From NCBI GenBank assembly GCA_037179385.1, contig CM074189.1, positions 22,207,020-22,271,019 on the forward strand: a DNA stretch of 64,000 bases. The letters are read 5' to 3'. Position numbers and translations under genes: made by a program. The DNA is from Holothuria scabra (taxonomy: Eukaryota; Echinodermata; Holothuroidea; Aspidochirotida; Holothuriidae). Shown piece after piece: positions 12,790-25,430 of this stretch (positions are counted from its first letter, which is position 1; every line of letters begins with the position of its first letter). Below the pieces are notes generated by a model. It had not been told where the DNA came from. It ran no database searches and worked only from the letters and a program-made list of their open reading frames with translations.

Positions 12790-13680
12790 TTACGTTTTTT
12801 TTTACGTTAAATACTTGTTTGATGATATGGTAATGTTATCTCTTACGTCCACTTTTGTAACAAGTTTCGTATCAAGTAGTACCCTGTTACTATTTATTTG
12901 GGGCTTTTGGCCTCAGTTCCAGCTGAGTGGAAAGATAACCCCTTAAACAATGAAAACTATGTGTCACCGTTTATTGCTGCACTTAATTATGCCCGTATAA
13001 CGGATTTTTCCTACCGCAAGCTCATTGACAAAATAGATGTATTGTAAAGTGGAGTGCTACATTCAGTTTGTCTCAGGAAGAATGGCAGACAATTTTTCTT
13101 ATACCCCGGATCACCCTATCGAACAGAAAACTTCTCTATTTTCTATTCCGATTTTTGCATACAATCCTTGCCACTCACAAGCTGCTTTTCGCTATGGGTA
13201 AAACTGAGTCCCCTAACTGCGATTTTTGTAAAACTGAAACTATCGACCACTTATTCTGGAGCTGCCCGTACACGTCCTCTTTCCGTTTAGAGAGTGAACA
13301 ATGTCTCTTTGGTAGAAAGTTCATTTTAAGTAAATCCGACCTTTTCTTTGGCTACAAACTTCTTTTGCAACATCCATACAACTTTTTTCCTTGTACCGTA
13401 ACCGTTTCATCTATTGTTGTAAATTACGTGCGACAATTTCCGAATTTCCGAAGTCAATAGTTTTTATCATAAGCCTCTAAAGGTCGAAAACCACATTTGC
13501 TCTAAACCAACCGTTACCCGAAAAGAATCCAGAGATTTAACGATGTTGCTAATGCCCTTTTTTCAAGACTTAATGCTTTTTTAGGTCTCTCTTTTTGATT
13601 TTGTGTTTGTTTTTTCTATTTTTGTTCTTTTTTTTTGTTGCCTTTCTCCTTCGTGTAATAAATTGTTATATTGACTGATG
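12790..13680 (+). mobile_element. L1/Tx1-like non-LTR retrotransposon, 5'-truncated (ORF2 C-terminus)
   Basis: Frame-shifted segments read like the end of an L1/Tx1 ORF2. First comes a YVKYLFDD segment, then AEWKDNPLNNENY at about 12923-12960, then a long open frame at 13068-13460. That frame includes FLHTILATHKLL, and CDFCKTETIDHLFWSCPY with a zinc-knuckle-like C..C...H....C spacing. The reverse transcriptase core is missing, as usual for 5' truncation. After the stop comes a T-rich 3' region ending near the AATAAA-like AATAAATTG at about 13658. The copy lies between block X1 and the second part of block S and has no counterpart in X3. Confidence 0.75.
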
Positions 13681-13889
13681 TCCTTTCAGTAACTCGTCTT
13701 GGCTGTTTAATACTATGGTCTGGTATATTCCTGTTAATTGTGGATGTCTCGTCATATCCATTCGGAAATCAATGATTAGCTATATAGTTTATTCCTTTGT
13801 AATGAAAGTAAAGCCATGTTTGACTTTTCTTTGTATCCAAACTACTTCTCTTGCAGCCATCAGTGTTATAAGAATCTCTACTGTAAATT

Positions 13890-15600
13890 TTGGATATTCT
13901 TCGTTTACAAGGACTGTAACAGTTTGATCTCAAATGTGATTACAAATGGCCTCCGGCTTCTATGTAAAACCTACTCAATAAGGGGTATGGCTATGTCAAG
14001 TATGAGGTTCAGGGAGGTTACTTATTTTGAGATATACTATTTACAGGTAAGGTGACATGCACAAACATACACATTCACAAAGACAAACACACATAATGGC
14101 ATAGATTTCTTTTGCTAATACAAGGTATCAATAAGTATTTCTATTCAGAAATCTTCAATAATTCTTAAAGTGTTTTCAGATGAGCAGGTACAAAGGTTAA
14201 AGGGTAAATTCAACAAATATGGATACAAATACAAAGATTTACTATAAACTGTGAAGCAATACATCTTACAGTGTAAAGCATGAGAATGCTGATAGACACA
14301 GTATGTTTACAAGCGACTAAGGCCCATGGCCATGCAAGGTAGGCCTACTGGAGTGAGGGCATTTTTTTCTGGGAGGGATTTCTTTGTTAGATGATGTCGC
14401 ACGATTCAGTTTCAAATTTATTTTTGTTATTTTTAAGCCGGGAGTCGGGACGGTCACGGTCTTTTTGCAGTTGGAGCTCACTGGCTTGTTTGCCCTACTC
14501 CGTAATTGTGCGATTTACCGAACACAATGGCGAAAGATTTCATTTTGAAAAACAGTGCCCGGTATGACTAGAGAGGGGGGATTTTTTCCGGATACTAATT
14601 GTGAAAAAGTGTAATACAGGGACTCATTGAACTGATTTCGATCATTTAAAGAGAGTTATAAAGGGTGACTGTTACAAAACAATCATTACAATTAGCATGA
14701 TAAGTCACGTTTCATATCCAAAACGTATAGAAAAGGTAAGTATTTAGAATTTGTGGTGTTCTGACTTGTAACGGTTTTGAGCGTAATTTGAAAAAAAAAA
14801 AAATGAATGAAACCGTCAGGTACTCACTCATAACATAGAATTCGCATATAAGGTATGCGGATTGTCTAAGTTTGACCATTTGTCATTAGTATGTGAAGAA
14901 AACTGTTATAAAACGTTTAATTGCATGAATCAACTCAATGAGCCACTTTAAGGTCATGTCAAACTGAATTATCTCTATATGGGAAATACTGACTACATTT
15001 CGGCAATTTTAACTCTGGAAACTTCAAATAACCTTTCACCTCCACCAAAGACCTAATGAACATTGTCAAGAACAAAGATGGCAATTTGAATACTCTTTTA
15101 GCTGTAAAATTAGAGCTCATTATCCATAGATATATGTAAATTAGATGACATAGTAGCTTGATGGACCTTTTCCATCAAATTATACAGATTAGTATGGTTT
15201 GGTACGTAACGATACATGAAAATTTTTCACCATAATGCATCCACTACTAAGTATGAAATTGATCTCATCCAAGTCTATAATTTAAAGGATCTTGTGAACA
15301 GCGTTCTTTATCACCTCTAGGTAAACTGATAACCTTTGACCTTTGGTGACATGGCACGTCCCCTGATCTCCATCAAAATCGAAAAAGTTCTTCTTCTTAT
15401 CGAGTTTCTTCCAGCTCAGGTTCTTTTGCAATTTCACGATTTGTTTTACTATTTTACCTCTAGTTTCCCCGATGACAAGCTTGAGAACTGTTAGAAAACT
15501 TTTCCTTTTTTCACTCTGGAAACTACAGATGGATGGTCTTTAGTCGGTCATTCTTATTTTGATATATCATGTTTGCAAGCCATTTCGATAATGCCAAGAC
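13890..15600. repeat. Duplicated block S, copy A, second part
   Basis: From TTTACAAGGACTGTAAC onwards this is colinear with 38080-39730, ending near the T-rich run at about 15560. It overlaps the first S part by about 190 bp. S is therefore split around X1 by a duplication-type rearrangement, not by a clean insertion with short target repeats. No coding sequence is seen. Confidence 0.8.
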
Positions 15601-16980
15601 GATCGTACAGAACACACTGCATTTGTAGATGGGGATAACTGAAGTAACACTAGGGGTAACTGCGGTAACACATTAGCTACGCTCTGCACAGATAACTTTC
15701 CCGATCTAAGTGAGGCTTCATTTGAACGTATATATTTTCCTAAAAACCCAATCAAAGACCCTCAAAAGTGGCATAGATGAACTCTGTGGGAATTTTACCT
15801 GCAGAACAATACCTTAAACTCTGAAAATAATCGAAGAATACCCCCAAAAAAGCAAACGAAAAGTCGAAAAATCTTACGCAATCTCTCTTTCTTTTGCGAG
15901 TCACGCTCTTTCTTTTGCAAGTCTCACTCCCAGGTGTGGAAAACAGAATAATTCACTTGCAAGGCATTGAGAATTTTCGTTAACACATCTATTGTTCTTA
16001 ATATATTTATAGTACACAGGTTAACGGGAGACAATCAGCTTTTAGGATATGTTATTCTGGCATTTTTTATTAATTTCAGATCTCAGTGGGCTGCGAGTAA
16101 TCGGATTGTACAGTACGTGCAGCTGAGAGATACCGTTGCCGTAGTGATACCGACATCTGTTCAGATAGACCTAGAAACTACTGTTTATCAATAGAACCGG
16201 TGTCTATAGGGGGGCAGCACAGATGTGGAACAGCCTTTTCAGAGTCATCAAACGAGATAAGAGCGGTGTATCTTTACACCTTGAGTAGCGCAGGCAAGCA
16301 AATCCCAAAAGCAGTGAGTTCTGTACAGTCAACTTCTCATGATGGTTCTCGCACTTTTGGAGTTATTGACCTCAAATGAACTTTGCCCTCCACCAAAAAC
16401 AAGAGGTTCCTTGATTACTCTCAAGATTGCAAATCTATAAACTAAATAGGAAAAGTGTCCACTATTGCCCTCTTGGCACATTTTGTTAAAAAGCCATTCA
16501 GGCAAGCGTTCTCTGAGGAAAAGGGGGGGGGGGCAATAGCCCTTTCAAGGGCAAAATGAACAAATTGTGAGTAGCAAACCTCAACCTCTCAGTTTCACAT
16601 CCGGTAACCTCAACTGACCTTTGAACTCCACCAAGATTAATGGCGTTTTTTGTGTCAACATACCAAATCTGTATTTGAAATACGAAAAGTGTCAGTCATC
16701 GTTACCTTGCTGTATGGTGTTGTAAACACTCAAAGTGTCACAAACATACACGCTACATTACCATCGCCAAGATCCCTTGTCCACCTTCGGCAAGGAATAA
16801 AACAAGAGCCCAAGGGCACAATGGTTCCTTGCATTTAAGATGACTTTTTTTTTATTTAGGGAGTTGCAAGGTGAGGCATAATTGGCACCTTTATAGCCTC
16901 AATGACTTTTGGCCTTCACCCCAAAACATACGGGCACATTAAATTTCAAATCAAACACTTGCAGTTTGAGAGAAATTGAA
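15601..16980. other. No gene recognised; degenerate TGACCT-rich repeats
   Basis: Stretches such as GACCTTTGAACTCCACCAA recur at about 15030, 16370, 16620 and 16905 with diverged flanks, so this is an eroded dispersed or tandem repeat family. A frame at 16080-16260 ends in WNSLF and could be the tail of a reverse transcriptase, but the evidence is too thin to name it. Confidence 0.5.
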
Positions 16981-16984
16981 CACT

Positions 16985-18660
16985 TGGATTTTTCAAGTTA
17001 TCACACTGCATACATCCCGTTTCCATGTGACAAATACTGTACATACACACATCACCTTTACTAAATTTTCATTTACTTGAGTTTGGGGCAGTATATGAGG
17101 GTAGTTAATTGGCATTTCCCTTTTGGTCCATCTCAATAATTCAAATCCAGACCTTACAAAGAAGTCACAAAGGTCAAATATAGTCAAAGTAGGTCAACAC
17201 TGCATTTTACAAACACATCTGTCCCTCGTGCAAGGAAGAAATGTAAGAGTCATCTGGTCATCCCTGACAACCAAAACTTATGATGGAGTACTAGAAATTA
17301 TGCCATGGTTGTCCTTTAGACTTCCGTACCTATGTGTTTGCCTCAAAAGGAAAAATAAGCAAGGCCCAAAACTCTGCTACAATTTCTAATTCACAATTCG
17401 CCAGAGAACAAGAAACAAACAACTAACTAATAAATGACTTTCAACTTGACCTTTCAACCTGAAGAGGGTGTTCAAAAAGGCATAGTAGTCCCAGTAGTGT
17501 GAAAGCAGAGGTAAAGAAGAGAAACTGCTTTTATATTTTAGTATTATGATATGTACACAATATTATAAAAATTGGTGTCAAAACTTGCATTGTAAATAAC
17601 TTCATTAAATACTGTCTATGAGGAAAAGGTTTTTTTTTTTTAATTAAAATTGCATTACTGGCATGACTGCTAACTAGACTGCTTTTAGACTGAGAGGGGT
17701 TTTTAATTCTTCTTTTCTTTTATACATTGCATTTATCAAAAGGCATTAAACTTCAGTTGGATTTTGTACCAATTAAACAAAGACATATCACCCAAAAAGT
17801 CTAAGGGACATGTAGGCCATAAGGCATGAAAGCATCCAGATGAGCCTCTTCTCCTTTTTCTTTTCTTTTTTTCTTTCTCTTGAAAATTAAGTTGCTACAG
17901 TACCATAGCTTACAGCAGAGCTTTTTACTTTCCTTTCGTTTTACTAAAAAATACTGTTATAGCTTGCAAACGTATTTTGCATTTGTCGTGGGGGCATATC
18001 CAAGTTTTGGGAAGGACAACCAATTTCAAATTTTCTGGACAACCAGATATATATTTGCTAAAGGATCATCCCTGCTTGTATAACCTCCCTTTATCATTTG
18101 GTTATTGAATTATCACACTTTATGCCTTGCATTTCAGAGCACATAACACCCGAACATACATACACACCACTAACTTTTCACTGAAATGACAATAAATCAA
18201 GTTCGCGACATCATAGAACGGTAGTATAAGTTCCTTTGTTGTTCGTCTCAACAAGACAAATCCAGGCATCACAAAAAGTCACAAAGGTCAAAAGGTCAAA
18301 TGAGGTCACAAAGTAGGTCAACACATACACTTTCCTCAGATGAACACAACTTTCCATTAAGCCATCCCCCTATGTTACTAGGTTATTGAGTTACTGCACT
18401 CCATACCTTGCGTATGACCTACACACTAACTTTCTTCTAACTTAATACTTAATAACTCAAGTTAGCAACATCCTAGGAGGGTGGTGTAATTGCCTTTTTG
18501 GTTTGTCTGATCAAGACGGATCCAGGCGTCCCAATAAAAATTTACAAAGGTCACAAGGTCAAAGGAGGTCAAGTGAGGTCAATCTGGGTCATCACATTTA
18601 CTTCAAATAGACGAACACAAATCTCCATTACACAACCCCTCTAAAATGTTTCAGTGGCAA
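16985..18660. repeat. Diverged repeat units rich in AGGTCA half-sites
   Basis: Units at about 16985-17215, 18095-18370 and 18370-18660 share an order: GTTATTGA.TTA / TCACACT..AT, then a CACACTAACTT-like stretch, then AA.TCCAGGC.TC, then clustered (A)AGGTCA copies. The last two are about 275 bp apart. The stretch 17215-18095 between the first and second units holds nothing I recognise. AGGTCA is the nuclear-receptor half-site, but here it travels with a repeat, so regulatory function is only a possibility. Confidence 0.6.
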
Positions 18661-18699
18661 GATAATGTCATTTTAAGAATTTTTACATCAAGCCCCGCC

Positions 18700-19010
18700 C
18701 ACTCATTAATATGCAAGGTATGACCACTACAAACAATAGGGTACATCTACTCAATAAAATACATGTACCAACCAAGTTTGATGAAAATTGAGCCCTCGGT
18801 TATTGAGTTATCGTTTCACATACCTAGCATTCCAATGCACACATTAAGGCTTGTACACTCATTAATATGCAAGATATGGGCACCAAAAACAATAGGGCAC
18901 ATCTTCTGAATATGATACACGTACACACCAAGTTTGAGAAAAATTACTCTGTTATTGAGTTATCGTGTCACATACCTCGCATTCCAATGTGTCACATACA
19001 CACCCACCCA
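18700..19010. repeat. Tandem duplication of a ~154-bp unit
   Basis: The phrases TCATTAATATGCAAG, AACAATAGGG.ACATCT, CCAAGTTTGA and GTTATTGAGTTATCG appear in the same order twice, starting near 18705 and 18859. No reading frame is supported. Confidence 0.75.
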
Positions 19011-19049
19011 CACACACACACGCACACGCACACACACACACACACACAT
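18993..19049. repeat. (CA)n microsatellite
   Basis: A run of CA dinucleotides with occasional CC and CG interruptions follows directly on the 154-bp tandem repeat. Confidence 0.95.
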
Positions 19050-19189
19050 ACGCCAGCTTGACTACATAGGTTCCTTTGTTAACACAAGGACCCCAAAAGC
19101 ATCGTAGTCCTTCCAATTTGCATGAAATTGTAAACATCAAAGTTTTCTGTAGGCTCCGAGGCAATTAATTGTTGAGTTTCGCTAATATG

Positions 19190-21540
19190 TTGCTTCGGTT
19201 GAACAGACAACAGAACAATGCACCCTGCAGGCTTACAAGTATTTTTCCGACGTCGACAAATTCTCTTATTGTCCCTCAGCTTACTTACAGTATTTTGATA
19301 TGGGGTAATTCCCGTCAAACTTACATCGACAAACTTCTTGTTCTTTAAAAGCGGGCTGTTCGTATAATCTAAAATGTCCCACTTTTACACCCATGCACTT
19401 CCGTATTTTTATAACCTTAACATGCTAACTTTAAAGGATCACTATAAATACCAGTAAGGCATTTTCCTATATAGACACCATAATGATCAACTCCCCTATG
19501 ATTTGAAATCTTTTTTTAACCCAAATAGCACCCATCACAATTATCGTACTATGGGAAGAAATAATCTCATACAACCCTTTACACGGACAATATTTGCTCA
19601 TTCCCACGTACGAAGTTATGGGGTGCACCTCTGGAATTCCCTTGATACTAAATTACGAAGTTCTCCTAATATAAACTAATTTAAGAAGTTCTTTAAAAAA
19701 TTTCTTCTTTCTCTTTATGTTTCTGGTTAATGAGCCCGAAATTCGTGTGAAAATTTACTGCACTTTTCTGTATAGCCTATAGCTGCAGTATGTTTTGTTT
19801 TATTTTAAAAATCGAAAACCTCTGGTAAGGGCCAGACTAGAAAAGCTTATAGCTTCATCTGGTTCTATTTTTTTTTTCTTTTGTTTTTCAACGTACTGTA
19901 ATTTAGTGCATTGTCTGATTTTATATTTCTGTACTAACATTTGTAGGTAGTGCAGTTGAAAAAATAAACGATACGATACGATACGATACATTAGGAATTT
20001 TTATTCTTTAATAGCATGAAAATCTAATAGTAATTAGTACTTGTCATATGGTAACTTTCTAATAATCAGTAAGCAAGTTGTTATGGTGGGGGGGGGGGGT
20101 TGTATTGCAAACGAAAACTCGAAGAATTCCATTTCCAGTCTTTCGGGCGGGATTGGATTTTCCGGAAAAAATCTCTTGGCCCAAACTGAAATGTTTACAT
20201 ATGTGTACGATTCCCCCTCCCTCTCACTGCAGCTCTGTGGTATCAACATGCATAGGGGAATAGTTGCGAGGCCCCAACCCATCGATTTCCCGAATATCCC
20301 CTAAACGTGTTGACCGATATGGTATGGCTGGATTTGTTTTCGATGGATTTATTCATTTATTTTTAAAATGCTATGTATCAAATTACCATTTTTGTGCATA
20401 GGCCTCTCTCGCGCATTAGAATTAATGTTGTTAATATTATCAATACCTTTAAATAACAACTCCGAGAAAAGCACAACATCAAAACTTAAAAGCTTTGTTC
20501 AGTTCATAAGGTAGTAGACTCGCCTTGTGGTGTGCAGATAGGCAAGTTTTGTTGTTGAATTATTAACATTGTACCGAAAAAGGGCGGCGATCTTCTTTCA
20601 GATATCGGAGAGACATTTTCAAGAAGAACACTAAGCCGAGTAGCCAGGATTTTTAATACTTGGGAGGGTTAACGGTGAATGGTTGTGTTTGTAGTCAGTG
20701 GGGGTTTGTGAGAATCTTACGATGTCTTAAGCCCGTCATAGGCCTCGATAGCCTTTTGGTGTTGATGGTGCTGGTGGTGTGATCATGGGCGCCATGAGGG
20801 CGACAATTTTCCCTATATTGTAAGTATTTATTTATTTATTTTATTTTATTTATTTATTTATTTTATTTTATTTATTTTTTTTTGTAGTACACAGGAACAT
20901 TTTGTAAAGACAATGAATGGCAGGTCTTCAACAGAAATGGTTGTTTCATTGTCTTTACCTCGAACGACTTTTGTCATGATAAAAGAAAAATTTGTGATAC
21001 CGGTTCAAAATCAAGTGTCCCATGCAGTCATCACGTTATAGATGTAAGTCTAGCAGTCAAGGAGTCTGCTACATGAAACCCAAACTGGTAATGCAAAGAA
21101 ACTTACTTTGAACGTTTCCCTTATAGCTTTGACTGGAAAAGTTTACAGCTAAAAGTTAATGTTCATAGCATAGAGTAGGTTGAATCTCAACTGTGGGTCC
21201 AACACACGAACAATCGGACAATTTGCTAGAAATTCAATATGCCATATTGTTAAATCCAGTTGACAGACTCTACAAGGGGTCATGAAAGAGTACAAGACAA
21301 GGAGGTAGTCCCTTACAGCTCTCTGGTTCTATTACGTCAATGGATCTAGCAACCCTGAAGTTGCGCCAGCCTAGACTGGGTTTTCAAAAATAAGTTCGAA
21401 ACGGAACAGTTTGGACACACGAAGCGCGTGGAAAAAAATGAGGACTTGCTCAAGAAAATCTGAACATATTTGGCTTTTGTTAAGCAACCGGAACACCGTC
21501 CTCAGTTCTCGAAACAGTAATTTCTAATTTTCCCACCTTA
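19190..21540. repeat. Duplicated block Y, copy B
   Basis: Matches to 43102-47205 begin at ACCCTGCAGGCTTACAA.TATTTTTCCGACGTC (near 19224) and continue from 19990 to 21540. This copy lacks the foldback element, the CR1-like tail and the L1-like insertion found in copy C, so it supplies empty sites for all three. In turn it has its own CR1-like remnant at 19380-19990. A T-rich ATTT repeat occupies 20820-20880. Confidence 0.8.
19380..19990 (+). mobile_element. CR1/Jockey-like non-LTR retrotransposon 3' remnant
   Basis: One frame around 19425-19730 reads as the C-terminus of an ORF2 with three stops: NMLTLKDHYKYQ, then a stretch containing HHNYRTMGRNN, then VRSYGVHLWNSL and FKKFFKKFLL. The pattern H.Y.TR...L, ...G...WNSLP, ...FKK.LK is characteristic of CR1 and related clades. 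The copy ends in a GATAC/ATACG pentanucleotide tail at about 19968-19988, as such elements often end in short tandem tails. Everything 5' is missing. Confidence 0.7.
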
Positions 21541-22843
21541 TATTATTCCTAGTTCCTCCCAAAATTGTTTTGAGCTCTTCATTGCATAGTTGTAAACCAC
21601 ATTAAATTGTTCACAAATTTATCATGATCGAGAGGAGCGTTGAGGTTATTGAAATGTTTTCTAATCAGTGAACCGAACTATCCTGCATTTATTGTTATTG
21701 ATGGTAAGCAAAGATCATTCAGCAATTATTTTCTACACAGCATGTTGTTGTGTCTGAGTAAAGAATCCTGAGCAAAACTGAGAACTTTTATCGATTTAAT
21801 ATCGTGTTTCAGAAGACTAACGTCGAAGCGGTTCACCAGGTTGTGTAAACTATACTCTCTTTCAATCAACTTATCTGAAACTCGCATATCAACCAAACAA
21901 AAATGGCGGAACTCTGCCGCAATGAGCGGAAAATTGCAATTTAAGAACAAAATGCACCTGTCTTATCTTGTACATCTCACATGACTCGCAAAATATATTT
22001 CCTTGTGTACTTATTATAACAAAAAGGAAATCGGGTACTACATATTTTTCTCTTAACCGATAAAATATTGGTGGGACATTTGATATGATATGCCCTCAGA
22101 AAATATTGGGAGCATGTCCCTCCCCGATTTCGTCGTGATCGCCGCCCGAGGTCCAAATGCTCATCCGGAATGCAAGTTTGCCATGGAAATATGTAATGCA
22201 AAATCTCAGCACACTTTCCGCTCGTTCATTATGGTATGCATTTTCCAAATCCCTTGACCAATTTTAGGTAGTGGTGGCACATTTCATAAGTATACCGCTT
22301 TAGACAGTGGCCCTCTAGTTTACGATTACACCACCAGTGAATGTTATTTAGGAATGTTATAGCTTGTTGGTTTACTCTAACTGCAGTTATATTACACCTT
22401 ACGTTAGCACTACTACTTGAAAATATGTATGTAAGGTAGATAATGAAACTAAAGGGGCATCTTTACATTTTCGTATGACAACTACTTTTTCAGTTATTCG
22501 ACTAGGTTGTTCAGGCCTCTAATCATGTGTCAGGCACTGAAAGAGTATGGCACTATCCACGACTTTAAATCACTCTCAACGCTCAACATATTTCTCATGT
22601 ATTCGTTAGTTCCGTACCGGTACTCATTAGAGTGGTAGACCGTGGCACCGTACCAAAAACTGTCTTAAGCTCACGGGTTAAATACGTTGTGTGGAAATTT
22701 TACGAAAAAAATTGTTTCCTGTTTTGGAAAAATATTTGAAAGTCAAGAGCTAGCATTGGAAAAAATGGATTTTTTCGTAGGAATTAAATAAAGTTTGCGT
22801 TATTAAATCTGTCTGTTTGGAGCAAAATAAACTACAATGCCAG

Positions 22844-23041
22844 TGGTTTGTAGTTGATCTACCATTCGCCCCCAAAAAACTTTAAAAACACCCAAAGGTT
22901 CTGTTTGATTCGTTTCGTTTATTCGCCATCTTGATTCCACAACAACAACCTTTCACCTCTAAATCAATTAACCTCTTTTCATCCGTTCACACACAATACA
23001 ATAAAAGGCGCCCTCTCTTATAATCACTTCTCTTCTGAACA
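22844..23041 (-). repeat. BEL/Pao 3' LTR
   Basis: This 198-bp copy is the downstream LTR in the minus-strand reading. It contains GCGAATAAACG, which could supply the AATAAA signal. It begins immediately after the GCCAG target repeat on the left. Confidence 0.95.
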
Positions 23042-23248
23042 TTCTCCCCTCCCACAACTGTTCCTAACTTAACAGTTGACTCCAGCTAACATCACTTCCT
23101 AACAACATGAATTTTACAAGAAATCAATCACCTGACAAAATCATATCCTCTCAAATTTTACATCCTTGCTTTGATTAACTTAAAATATACTTTAACTTCA
23201 ATAATTCCCTCTTTGGAAACCTTATGTGATGTACATGAGTAACATATC

Positions 23249-24889
23249 CTACATAACCTCTAATGGACACACCTTTGTTATCCCTCTCATAACTTCCCCT
23301 TTTGCCATCTTAACCTTTACAACTCTCACATGCCCATCTCTACCAGGGAAAACCTTAACTACTCTACCAAGCGGCCACCTACCCCTAGGGATATCTTTTT
23401 CCACCACCAAAACAATATCACCTTCTGCTATATCCCTTTTTTCTTCCTTCCATTTACTCCTTCTATTCAACTGGGGTAGCCACTCTTTGACCCACCTGCT
23501 CCAAAAATGTTTTAAGATTTCCTGTACTCTACGCCACCTCTGTTTTAGACTGAACCCTGTAGAATCAAGTACCTCCTCTGGAGCACAGTTTGCCCCCAAA
23601 GACCCAATAAGGAAATGACTTGGTGTTAAAGGGATGGGGTCCTTCCCTGAGGCACTCATATATGTGAGGGGTCTTGAGTTTAAAATCCCTTCTGCTCCTA
23701 CAAATGCCGAGTGAAGTTCTTCATCATTCATATCTGCGTTTTTTAATACTGCATAGATTGCCCTCTTAGCCGACTTTATGAGGCTTTCATGTACTCCTCC
23801 AAAATGGGGTGTAGCGGGTGGAAGAAAACTCCACTTAACCCTTTTAGCATTGACAGCTTCTTGAATTTTTTGCTTGTCAACCAACTTCCACACTTCTTTA
23901 AGCTCAGAGTCTGCCCCGATAAAATTTGACCCATTGTCTGAGAGGATTTCCTCTGGCATGCCCCTTCTATTTGTAAACCTACTCAGGGCATTTAAAAATG
24001 TATCCGAGTCCAAACTGTATGACATCTCTAAGTGTACTGCACGTGAGGACAGACACGTAAATAAACAAAGATACCTTTTGGCTCTAATTTTCCCTCTACC
24101 TTGAACTGTATAGAACGGCCCTGCATAATCCACAGCTATTTTGCTAAAGGCTCTGAGACTAGCACTCACTCTATTTTTAGGTAATGGAGCCATAATCTGT
24201 GTTGCAGGTTTTGCTGAATTTCTTCTACAAACTACACAATTCCTTTCGTACTCTCTCACCTCTTCTCTACCATGAATAATCCAGAATTTCTCAGATATCA
24301 ATGAGAGTAAATGGTTTGTTCCCATTGCATGGTTACCCTTCTCATGATACTGCTTTACAATAAGTCTTGTGACAGCATGCTTCCTAGGCAGAATTATAGG
24401 AAAGCGTACATTATAGGGCAGTACTTCTACCAAGTTCAGCCGACCTGTCATCCTCAGTAACCCATCCTCATCTATTTTTGGAAGCATTGTACTTAACACA
24501 CTGTTACTTTTCACTGTATTCCCTTTGTACAATCTCTTAACATCCTCCTCAAAAGATTCAATCTGAGCCTGCCTAATTTGGTAGTTCTCTGCCTGTAACA
24601 TTTCATCACTGCTCAGGATACCCTTAACTCTGTCTTCTTTCTTAAGCACACAGTTATTTACAAACCTCAACACATATGCTGTCACTCTAAGTAACTTTGT
24701 CCAATTAGAATAACGTTTTGGATCTAGTCGCCAGTCTTCCGTGTAGGGCGTCATCAAAGTTTGTGCAGAATACATACATGTTGTAACCTGCCTTTTGTCT
24801 TCCACTTGCCCATTTTTAATGTCAGGGCTCACTTTATTTTCTGGCCAGTTTGTGGATCCTCCTTCAAGAACTTGGGCCCAAACCACCAC
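23249..24889 (-). pseudogene. BEL/Pao integrase region of pol
   Basis: The open segment is about 546 codons. Its first residues up to about 24830 are out of the RNase H frame, so one frameshift separates it from the preceding segment. A zinc-binding H..H..C..C arrangement is seen in HEKGNHAMGTNH and NCVVCRR. The DDE catalytic triad follows as VDYAGPF, LSDNGSNF and GGVHESLIKSAKR. A C-terminal DUF5641-like region (GDIVLVVEKDIPRGRWPLGRV) typical of Pao integrases closes the frame before 23249. All key residues are intact in this segment, but it is not joined to a functional polyprotein. Confidence 0.92.
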
Positions 24890-25430
24890 AAGTCACTATC
24901 TTTTAGCCTTTTTGCACTTACCCCACGAGAAGCTAAATCAGCGGGATTTTGTTTAGTCGGGACATACCGCCACTGACTGGGATTTGTATGATAATGTATT
25001 TCCCCGACACGGTTGGCCACAAATGACTTGAAGGTTCTACTCCTCCCTCGGATCCACCAAAGGGTGTTTGTACTATCACTCCAGAATACTACTTTCTTCA
25101 GGTCATACTGCAAATTTTGTGTGATACATTGAGTTAACCTTAACCCTACCACAGCCGCCATTAATTCCAATCGAGGAATTCTTACCACTTTAATGGGTGC
25201 AACCTTTGTTTTTGATGCCACAAACTGAATGTCCACTCGACCACTACTATTCACACTTCTTAAATAGGTTACTGCACCATAGGCCTCACAAGAGCCATCT
25301 ACAAATGTGTGCAATTCAATGTTTTCTGCGCCATCTTGACACAAACATCTGTTTACTCTTATATCACCCAAATTTTCTAAGTCTCTAATCCAGTTACCCA
25401 CTTTATCCTGGATCCACTGACCCAAATTTC
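24829..25430 (-). pseudogene. BEL/Pao RNase H region of pol
   Basis: This segment carries HTFVDGSCEAYGAV, PRLELMAAV and VVFWSDSTNTLWWI, giving the Asp, Glu and Asp positions of an RNase H fold. The WRYVPTKQNPADLASRG motif near its end is typical of BEL/Pao. It is offset by one base from the RT frame (break at about 25425-25435) and from the integrase frame (break at about 24830). Confidence 0.9.

Noticed and set aside
15967..16260. Frame ending in WNSLF that might be a retrotransposon tail or a lectin-like exon.
   Set aside because: Only a few residues fit either idea, and the frame is interrupted; not enough to name it.
18867..19164. Frames rich in His-Thr or Cys-Val.
   Set aside because: They are translations of the (CA)n tract.
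23226..23618. Plus-strand open frames across the BEL/Pao element.
   Set aside because: They are antisense shadows of the minus-strand integrase, RNase H and RT frames.
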